Part shown: piece by piece, positions 1 through 5,615 of the stretch
Position numbering within the stretch: the stretch's first letter is position 1
Layout: each line of letters opens with the position of its first letter
Origin: Brevundimonas sp. UBA7664
GTDB taxonomy: Bacteria > Pseudomonadota > Alphaproteobacteria > Caulobacterales > Caulobacteraceae
NCBI RefSeq assembly: GCF_002483305.1
Contig: NZ_DLHQ01000038.1
Location: 688-20,575 of the forward strand
Direction: 5' to 3'
DNA: 19,888 nucleotides
Program-made: the position numbers and the translations under genes
Notes under the pieces: generated by a model
Databases searched by the model: none
Told to the model about the DNA's origin: nothing
What the model saw: the letters and a program-made list of their open reading frames with translations, nothing else

Positions 1-1473
1 GGCAAGACCTCGCTGCTCGACGCCCTGCGCACCACCGACGTCGCCTCTGGCGAAGCCGGCGGCATCACCCAGCACATCGGCGCCTACCAGGTCCGCCTGC
101 CCAGCGACGATCGCGTCACCTTCCTGGACACCCCGGGCCACGCCGCCTTCTCGGCGATGCGGGCGCGCGGCGCCAATGTCACCGACATCGTGGTCCTGGT
201 CGTGGCCGCCGACGACGGCGTCATGCCCCAGACCATCGAGGCCATCCAGCACGCCAAGGCGGCCAACGCCCCGATCATCGTGGCGGTCAACAAGATCGAC
301 AAGCCGGACGCCAATCCGCTCAAGGTCGTCAACGAACTGCTGCAGTACGAAGTCATCGCCGAGAGCCTGGGCGGCGACACCCAGATCATCGAGGTCTCGG
401 CCAAGAACCGCACCAACCTGGACGGCCTGATCGACGCCATCCTGGTGCAGGCCGAAATGATGGACCTCAAGGCCGATCCGGAACGCTCCTCGGAAGGCGT
501 GGTCATCGAGGCCAAGCTGGACAAGGGCCGCGGTCCCGTCGCCACCGTTCTGGTCAAGCGCGGCACCCTGCGCCGCGGCGACATCGTCGTGGCCGGCTCG
601 GCCTGGGGCAAGGTTCGCGCCCTGCTCAACGAGCGCAACGAACAGCTGACCGAGGCCGGTCCGTCGGTTCCGGTCGAGATCCTCGGCCTGAACGAGGCCC
701 CCAGCCCCGGCGAACCGCTCGCCGTCGTGGAATCCGAGGCCCGCGCCCGCGAGCTGACCGAATACCGCGACCGCGTGAAGCGCGAGAAGGCCACGGGCGG
801 CATCAACCAGGTCAGCCTGGTCGACATGATGTCCAAGCTGCAGTCCAAGAAGGTCTCGGAACTGCCGGTCCTCATCAAGGCCGACGTCCAGGGCTCGGCC
901 GAAGCCATCGTCGGCTCGCTCGAGAAGATGGGCAACGAAGAGGTCCGCGCGCGCACCGTCTATTCGGGCGCCGGCGGCATCACCGAGAGCGACGTCCAGC
1001 TGGCCAAGTCGGCCGGCGCGCCGATCCTCGGCTTCAACGTCCGCGCCTCGAAACAGGCCCGCGACCTGGCCGAGCGCGAAGGCGTCGAGATCCGCTACTA
1101 CGCCATCATCTACGACCTGCTCGACGACATGAAGGGCGTGCTCTCGGGCATGCTGGCCCCGCTCCAGCGGGAAACCTTCCTGGGTAACGCGGCCGTGCTG
1201 CAGGTGTTCGACATCTCCAAGACCGGCAAGATCGCCGGTTGCCGGGTGTCCGAAGGCGTGGTCCGCAAGGGCGCCAAGGTCCGGATCATTCGCGACGACG
1301 TCGTGGTTCTGGAACTCGGCACGCTCACCACGCTCAAGCGCTTCAAGGACGAGGTCAACGAGGTCCCGTCGGGCCAGGAGTGCGGCATGCATTTCCAGGG
1401 CTTCCAGGACATCAAGGCCGGCGACTACATCGAGTGCTTCACCGTCGAAGAGATCAAGCGCACGCTGGACTAG
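1..1473 (+). CDS. infB: Translation initiation factor IF-2, 5'-truncated by window edge
   Basis: IF-2 is the GTPase that places initiator fMet-tRNA on the 30S subunit and promotes 50S joining. The reading frame is open from base 1, so 490 C-terminal residues are visible and the N-terminal part lies outside the window. The first residues, GKTSLL, are the end of the P-loop (G1). They are followed by the switch I segment GGITQHIGAY, G3 DTPGH (residues 43-47), G4 NKID (97-100) and G5 SAK (about 133-135). After the G domain come the beta-barrel domain II, domain III and the C-terminal fMet-tRNA-binding barrel, ending EEIKRTLD as is usual for the family. It is the first visible member of the infB-rbfA-truB-rpsO-pnp cluster, but three unrelated genes separate it from rbfA. 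Identification is essentially certain. Confidence 0.97.
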   Translation, partial: GKTSLLDALRTTDVASGEAGGITQHIGAYQVRLPSDDRVTFLDTPGHAAFSAMRARGANVTDIVVLVVAADDGVMPQTIEAIQHAKAANAPIIVAVNKIDKPDANPLKVVNELLQYEVIAESLGGDTQIIEVSAKNRTNLDGLIDAILVQAEMMDLKADPERSSEGVVIEAKLDKGRGPVATVLVKRGTLRRGDIVVAGSAWGKVRALLNERNEQLTEAGPSVPVEILGLNEAPSPGEPLAVVESEARARELTEYRDRVKREKATGGINQVSLVDMMSKLQSKKVSELPVLIKADVQGSAEAIVGSLEKMGNEEVRARTVYSGAGGITESDVQLAKSAGAPILGFNVRASKQARDLAEREGVEIRYYAIIYDLLDDMKGVLSGMLAPLQRETFLGNAAVLQVFDISKTGKIAGCRVSEGVVRKGAKVRIIRDDVVVLELGTLTTLKRFKDEVNEVPSGQECGMHFQGFQDIKAGDYIECFTVEEIKRTLD

Positions 1474-1489
1474 GTCGTATCCGACGCGT

Positions 1490-1628
1490 CACCCTCCCCC
1501 GAAGTGGGGAGGGTGGTCGCGCAGCGACCGGGTGGGGAAGTTCGAAGCCGGGCTCCGCCGGTGCGGGACTGGCGTTCCCCACCCGGGCTCGGCTACGCCT
1601 CGCCGTCCCTCCCCATGAAGGGGAGGGA
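1490..1628. repeat. Intergenic palindromic repeat element, copy 1
   Basis: This is a 139-bp element with nested inverted repeats. The left hairpin is CACCCTCCCC (1490-1499) with GGGGAGGGTG (1506-1515). The second is GGTCGC (1515-1520) with GCGACC (1524-1529), loop GCA. An 11-bp long-range pair joins CGGGTGGGGAA (1529-1539) to TTCCCCACCCG (1575-1585). The right hairpin is TCCCTCCCC (1606-1614) with GGGGAGGGA (1620-1628). The same layout recurs at 19763-19888 with different bases, which marks a repeat family rather than a simple terminator. It sits directly after infB. It could reduce read-through, but neither hairpin is followed by a T-run. Confidence 0.8.
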
Positions 1629-1674
1629 GATGCGATGCCGTCATTCCGCCCCATCCGCTGTGGATGAATCTCCC

Positions 1675-2187
1675 ATGCGCTCCTTCCTGATCCCCCTGCT
1701 CGCCGTCTCCGCCGTCGCCGGACCCGCCGCGGCCGAGACGCGCTATCTGGCCTATGACGCCTCCGACCGGGTCACCCAGGCGCTGACGCGCGGCATCACG
1801 CTCGAGGCCGACCGCGGCCTGTTCGGCGCCATCAGCGTGCGGCGCATCATCTCGACGTCCAACCGGGGCTCGGCCGACATCCAGCGCGGCGGTCCCGACG
1901 CCGTGCGGCAGGCTCTGCCCGCCGGCTCGCGGGAAACCTCGGTCTATACGATCACGCCGGAAGGCGGCGGCCGGGGCCTGAGCCGGGCCCTGTGCCCTGG
2001 GGCGGAAGAGGCCTGGATGGTGCTGGGCCGGGTCCGGCTGGGGCGGCCCATGACCGTGCATGCGGTCGGTCGCTGGGCGGACGGCGGCTACCGCCATTGC
2101 GTCAGGCTGTCCTACGACTGGCGCGGCGAATGGGCCATGCCGCCCGCCGGCGGTCCCGACGATGACGCCCGCCTTCCCACTCCCTGA
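1675..2187 (+). CDS. Secreted hypothetical protein with signal peptide
   Basis: The product has 170 residues and I do not recognise a family. The start at 1675 was chosen because it gives a classical signal peptide: MRSF, a hydrophobic core IPLLAVSAVAG, and a cleavage-like AAA before E21. Longer in-frame starts upstream run through the palindromic repeat and are not credible. The mature part has two cysteines (C107 and C142) that could form a disulfide in the periplasm, and a C-terminal segment rich in Gly, Pro and Asp. It is the first of three small envelope-type genes lying between infB and rbfA. The next gene begins 58 bp downstream. Location in the periplasm is an inference from the signal peptide; function is unknown. 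Confidence 0.75.
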   Translation: MRSFLIPLLAVSAVAGPAAAETRYLAYDASDRVTQALTRGITLEADRGLFGAISVRRIISTSNRGSADIQRGGPDAVRQALPAGSRETSVYTITPEGGGRGLSRALCPGAEEAWMVLGRVRLGRPMTVHAVGRWADGGYRHCVRLSYDWRGEWAMPPAGGPDDDARLPTP

Positions 2188-2245
2188 CGCACCTGTGGCG
2201 CGATAGTCATTCCCGCCGTCACAGACCCCCGCTAGGGTTGGGGCG

Positions 2246-2929
2246 ATGACGGTCGCCGAAATCCGCACCACCGCCCCGCGTCAGACGGGTCTGAGAAGCC
2301 TCGCCGGCGGCCTGGCCTTCCTGTGCCTGGTGCTGTTCCTTCTGGCGATCGAACAGAAACAGGTCGTCGCCGCCTGGGCGACGCTTCGCGATGACGCGGC
2401 CCCCGCCGCCAGCCGGGTGGCGGACTGGGCCGGCCGACTGGCCTCCGGCGACGCCGAGGGCCTGACCGGACTGAAGGCCGCCATAGCCGACGACGGCAAT
2501 CCCCGGGTCGCCGCATCGGGGGACGCGGTGCTGGCCGGCGAGTTCGGGCCGGTCGACGACATCGCGCGCGCGGCGCTCGGCGGCGCGACCTTCGCGGGCG
2601 CCGGGATCCGGTTCGAGACGGGAGAAAGCTTCCGCACCACTCCGCTGCGCATCGCCGCCGGACGCGAACAGTTCGTCTTCGGTCAGACCTTCGCCGACCG
2701 GCTGGAGGCCCCCGCCGACGCCCAGATCGAACTCCGGCGGATCATTCCGGCGTCCCGCGGCGAGCCGGTGAAGCCATCGCCCCTGTGCGGCGGCGACACG
2801 CCGGGTCTGGTCGCCCTGCTGCATCGCCGCGACCGCGTCGACCTGATGCTGTTCCGCGCCGGGGCGCGGCCGGGACCGGATGCGCCGGTCGCGGCCCTGT
2901 GCGGCGCATGGCGGCTCAAGGCGAGATGA
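2246..2929 (+). CDS. Membrane-anchored hypothetical protein
   Basis: This is a 227-residue protein of no family that I recognise. One transmembrane helix at about residues 17-36 (hydrophobic run LAGGLAFLCLVLFLLAI) follows a short, positively charged N terminus, so the remaining 190 residues are probably periplasmic. Two cysteines in the C-terminal part, C181 and C219, with the ending CGAWRLKAR, suggest a disulfide-stabilised fold. The stop codon overlaps the start of the next gene as ATGA (2926-2929), so the two are probably translationally coupled and may act together at the envelope. GGGG four bases before the ATG is the only ribosome-binding candidate. Confidence 0.75.
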   Translation: MTVAEIRTTAPRQTGLRSLAGGLAFLCLVLFLLAIEQKQVVAAWATLRDDAAPAASRVADWAGRLASGDAEGLTGLKAAIADDGNPRVAASGDAVLAGEFGPVDDIARAALGGATFAGAGIRFETGESFRTTPLRIAAGREQFVFGQTFADRLEAPADAQIELRRIIPASRGEPVKPSPLCGGDTPGLVALLHRRDRVDLMLFRAGARPGPDAPVAALCGAWRLKAR

Positions 2930-3636
2930 GGCGACGGCCCAGGGGATACGGCCTTGGGCTGCTTATCGCCGCCACGGCCCTCGGCGCCGGCGCCGCCCTG
3001 TGGACCTGGACCGCGCCTGGCGATCCTGCCGTCTGGCCGGGTTCGGCGACCGGGGCGGGCGTCGAGGTGCATGTGCTGGACAACGGCTTCCACACTGATC
3101 TCGCCGTACCGCGTGCGTTGATCGAAGCGCGAACCGGTCCGCTCGCCGAGGCGGTGCGCGGCCTGCCGCCCGGCGACTGGGTCCTGATCGGCTGGGGCGA
3201 CGCCCGGTTCTTTGTCGACCAGAGCCCGATCACCGATCGCCTGCCCGACGGGGCGCGGGCCTTCTTCCGTCCCGGCAATGCCTCGGTGATCATGCTCGAC
3301 CCGGCCCAGCGCGATCCTCGCGATCTGGTCGCCGCCGACCGTCGCCGCACGCTGCGCCTCTCCGCCGCCGGCTTCGAGGCGATGGCCGATCATATCGAGG
3401 CGTCGCTGTACCTTGCAGACGGCCGCGCCCGCATCGCCGCCGCCCGCGCCGGCGACGACGCCCGCTTCTTCGCCAGCCATGAGCATTTCTGGATCGGCCG
3501 GCTGTGCAACCACTGGAGCGCCGGGGTTCTCAACGCCGCCGGGCTGCCGGTGCGGCCGTTCCGTTCCATCGTCTCGAGCGAGATCATGGCCACCGCGGAG
3601 CGGGCGCAATTGGACAGCGCGGCCCCACGGGACTAG
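2926..3636 (+). CDS. DUF2459 / TIGR02117 family protein
   Basis: This 236-residue protein has an N-terminal membrane anchor (about residues 8-27). A DUF2459-type domain follows, recognised from VHVLDNGFHTDLAVP (H56), the segment GWGDARFF (89-96) and a C-terminal CNHW motif (C194-W197) followed by AGLP. Members of the family usually show a CNTW-like motif here, so the His at 196 is a small deviation. The spaced Cys and His residues resemble the arrangement of papain-like or NlpC-like folds, but catalysis is not established for the family. The start at 2926 overlaps the preceding stop codon (ATGA). It lies in the insert between infB and rbfA, with rbfA starting 61 bp later. Confidence 0.82.
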   Translation: MRRRPRGYGLGLLIAATALGAGAALWTWTAPGDPAVWPGSATGAGVEVHVLDNGFHTDLAVPRALIEARTGPLAEAVRGLPPGDWVLIGWGDARFFVDQSPITDRLPDGARAFFRPGNASVIMLDPAQRDPRDLVAADRRRTLRLSAAGFEAMADHIEASLYLADGRARIAAARAGDDARFFASHEHFWIGRLCNHWSAGVLNAAGLPVRPFRSIVSSEIMATAERAQLDSAAPRD

Positions 3637-3697
3637 ACCCCGCCCCTTCGCTTTTTCGAGCCGGGTCCGATCCCCGACAGGCGACGAGGACAGAGTC

Positions 3698-4168
3698 ATG
3701 AGCAACCGCAAACCCCGCAAACCCGCCGCCAAGGCCGGCACGGTCAGCCAGCGCCAGCTGCGCGCCTCGGAAATGATCCGCCACGCCCTGGTAGAGGTCA
3801 TGCGCGAGAACGAGATCCGCGACCCCGCCCTGGTCGGCGTCTCCGTCACGGTCACGGAGGTGCGCCTGTCGCCGGACCTGAAACACGCCACCTGTTTCGT
3901 CGAACCGCTGGGCGCCGGCGTCGAGACCGCGCCGGTCGCCGGCCACATCGACGAGATCGTCAAGGCGCTGAACGTCCACGCCAAATTCCTGCGCGGTGCG
4001 CTGGGGAGGCATATCGAGATGCGCTTCACCCCCGACCTGCGCTTCCGCCACGACGAGAGTTTCGCCGCCGCCGAACGGCTGAATCGCCTGCTCGACGACC
4101 CCCGCGTCCGCGCCGACGTCTATGTCTCGCCGTTCGAGGATGATGACAAAGAGGACGGTCAGGCCTGA
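3698..4168 (+). CDS. rbfA: 30S ribosome-binding factor RbfA
   Basis: RbfA is a KH-like cold-shock factor that binds the 30S subunit and helps mature the 5' end of 16S rRNA. The protein has 156 residues, normal for alphaproteobacteria. Its core begins with SQRQLRASEMIRHALVEVM, then VSVTVTEVRLSPDLKHATCFV, a helix with the family's FLRGALGRHIEMRFTPDL pattern, and an acidic tail (EDDDKEDGQA). The start at 3698 follows a ribosome-binding site (GAGGA within GACGAGGACAGAGTC). Longer in-frame starts overlap the DUF2459 gene and add non-homologous sequence. The last base of its stop codon is the first base of the truB ATG (TGATG), implying coupled translation. Confidence 0.96.
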   Translation: MSNRKPRKPAAKAGTVSQRQLRASEMIRHALVEVMRENEIRDPALVGVSVTVTEVRLSPDLKHATCFVEPLGAGVETAPVAGHIDEIVKALNVHAKFLRGALGRHIEMRFTPDLRFRHDESFAAAERLNRLLDDPRVRADVYVSPFEDDDKEDGQA

Positions 4169-5100
4169 TGGGCCGTCGCAAGAAGGGCGAGATCGTCAAC
4201 GGCTGGGTCTGTCTCGACAAGCCGTTCGGCATGGGGTCGACCGAGGCCGTGTCGAAGGTCCGACGCCTGTTCGACGCCCAGAAGGCGGGGCACGCCGGCA
4301 CGCTCGACCCGCTGGCCTCCGGCATCCTGCCCATCGCCCTCGGCGAGGCGACCAAGACCGTGCCCTTCATGATGGAGGCGCAGAAGGTCTATCGCTTCAC
4401 CATCAACTGGGGGATCTCGACCGACAGCCTCGACCGCGAGGGCGAGATCACCGGCCGCTCGGATGTCCGCCCCGACGTCGAGGCGGTGCGCGCCGCCCTG
4501 CCGGCCTTCGTCGGCGAGATCGATCAGATCCCGCCCCAGTTCAGCGCCATCAAGGTCGACGGCCAGCGCGCCTATGACCTGGCCCGCGAGGGCGCCGATT
4601 TCGAACTGGCCAGCCGCCGGGTGATGATCCACGAGGCCTCGGTCAGTGACGCGCCCGACGCCGACCACGTCGAACTGACCATCCGCACCGGCAAGGGCGT
4701 CTATGTGCGCTCGCTGGCGCGCGATCTGGCCGCCGTTCTCGGGGCGGAGGGGCATGTTTCGGCCCTGCGCCGCGAGCGGGTCGGACCGTTCTCGACGGAA
4801 AACGCCGTCACGCTGGATTTCCTGACCGATCTGGTGCATAGGGACGCCGCCTCGGAAGGCTTGCTTCCCGTCGCGACCGCCCTGGACGACATCCCGGAGC
4901 TGGCCGTGACGGACCAGGACGCCTTCTCGCTTCGTCAGGGACGACCGATCGTTCTGCTCCCCCGACAGGTCGAAACGCTCAAAGGCCGCCTTCGGGACGG
5001 CTCCAGAACCGTTTCAGCCTTTCAGGGTCAGACCCTCGTCGCTCTCGGTCAGTTGCGGGCCGGCCGGCTAGAACCCGACCGCGTTTTTAACCTCCTTTAG
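4168..5100 (+). CDS. truB: tRNA pseudouridine(55) synthase TruB
   Basis: TruB converts U55 of the T-loop to pseudouridine in most tRNAs. The product has 310 residues, a standard length. The catalytic motif GHAGTLDPLASGILP places the nucleophilic aspartate at D47. Further family marks are the lysine-containing motif near residue 20 (LDKPFGMGS), the RIRTGKGVY-like segment IRTGKGVYVRSLARDL, and a C-terminal PUA-like domain from about residue 240 (AFSLRQGRPI). It starts in a TGATG overlap with rbfA. Its last codons, CTC CTT TAG, overlap the Shine-Dalgarno region of rpsO, which starts 11 bp later, so the two genes are closely linked in expression. Confidence 0.97.
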   Translation: MGRRKKGEIVNGWVCLDKPFGMGSTEAVSKVRRLFDAQKAGHAGTLDPLASGILPIALGEATKTVPFMMEAQKVYRFTINWGISTDSLDREGEITGRSDVRPDVEAVRAALPAFVGEIDQIPPQFSAIKVDGQRAYDLAREGADFELASRRVMIHEASVSDAPDADHVELTIRTGKGVYVRSLARDLAAVLGAEGHVSALRRERVGPFSTENAVTLDFLTDLVHRDAASEGLLPVATALDDIPELAVTDQDAFSLRQGRPIVLLPRQVETLKGRLRDGSRTVSAFQGQTLVALGQLRAGRLEPDRVFNLL

Positions 5101-5103
5101 GAG
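5092..5103 (+). promoter_or_regulatory. rpsO ribosome-binding site inside a small palindrome
   Basis: AGGAG (5099-5103) lies 8 nt before the rpsO ATG. It is directly preceded by CTCC (5092-5095), giving CTCC-TTTA-GGAG, which can form a 4-bp stem that hides the Shine-Dalgarno. The upstream arm is part of the last codons of truB, so ribosomes finishing truB would open it. The ribosome-binding site is clear; a regulatory role for the stem is inferred. Confidence 0.6.
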
Positions 5104-5111
5104 TACACCCG

Positions 5112-5381
5112 ATGTCGATTACGCCCGAGCGTAAGAACGAAGTCATCACCGAGAACGCCCGCTCCGCCGGCGACACCGGTTCGGCCGAGGTCCAGGTCGC
5201 GATCCTTTCGGAACGCATCGCCAACCTCACCGATCACTTCAAGACCCACAAGAAGGACAACCACTCGCGCCGCGGCCTGCTCAAGATGGTCTCGCAGCGT
5301 CGTCGCCTTCTTGACCACCTCAGCAAGGTCGACCGCGAGCGTTACACCGCTCTGATCGGCAAGCTGAACCTGCGCCGCTAG
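5112..5381 (+). CDS. rpsO: 30S ribosomal protein S15
   Basis: S15 is a primary 16S rRNA-binding protein of the 30S platform. At 89 residues it has the exact family length. It shows the conserved DTGSAEVQVAILSERI segment, the HxxDNHSRRGL-type stretch (HKKDNHSRRGLLKMVSQRR) and the ending RYTALIGKLNLRR. The start follows AGGAG with 8-nt spacing. It lies between truB (11 bp upstream) and pnp (234 bp downstream), the usual order. In E. coli, S15 represses its own translation through an mRNA structure around the start; here a small stem at the ribosome-binding site is visible, but autoregulation is not shown by the sequence. Confidence 0.98.
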   Translation: MSITPERKNEVITENARSAGDTGSAEVQVAILSERIANLTDHFKTHKKDNHSRRGLLKMVSQRRRLLDHLSKVDRERYTALIGKLNLRR

Positions 5382-5405
5382 GCGCGGAACGCGGATGAGA
5401 TTTGG

Positions 5406-5426
5406 GGCGCGGGCCATGTCCGCGCC
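5406..5426 (+). terminator. GC-rich hairpin after rpsO, possible attenuator or processing site
   Basis: GGCGCGG (5406-5412) and CCGCGCC (5420-5426) form a perfect 7-bp stem with a 7-nt loop, followed by TCTTT. This could be a weak intrinsic terminator or attenuator between rpsO and pnp, or an RNase processing site. The U-tract is short and broken, so termination is uncertain. Confidence 0.45.
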
Positions 5427-5577
5427 TCTTTCCGCATCCAGAGACCGGCGCGCCGCCGGACTGACCGGCGCATGACGCGAGGGCCATACCGGTCCTCTTC
5501 TCCCGGGTTTTCCGCGATGGCGCGGGAGCCCATGGACCGAAGGACTGAACGCCCGACGCTCCACCCACTGATGGGAC

Positions 5578-5600
5578 CCCGCGCGGAATCCGCCCGCGGG
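5578..5600 (+). promoter_or_regulatory. Stable hairpin in the pnp leader just before the start codon
   Basis: CCCGCGCGG (5578-5586) pairs with CCG (5590-5592) and CGCGGG (5595-5600), a 9-bp stem with a 2-nt bulge and an AAT loop. It ends 15 nt before the pnp ATG at 5616. No strong Shine-Dalgarno is seen between them, only the purine run GAAAGACGA. In E. coli, pnp is autoregulated by RNase III and PNPase acting on a leader stem-loop; a similar role here is an inference. Confidence 0.45.
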
Positions 5601-5615
5601 ATATGAAAGACGAAT

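Noticed and set aside
2231..2246. GCTAGGGT just before the start at 2246 as a second leaderless promoter
   Set aside because: No convincing -35 partner was found and a GGGG run could serve as a ribosome-binding site, so evidence is insufficient.
1489..2271. A 260-codon minus-strand open frame over the repeat and the secreted protein gene
   Set aside because: It runs through the palindromic repeat and has no recognisable domain; the plus strand gives a protein with a clean signal peptide.
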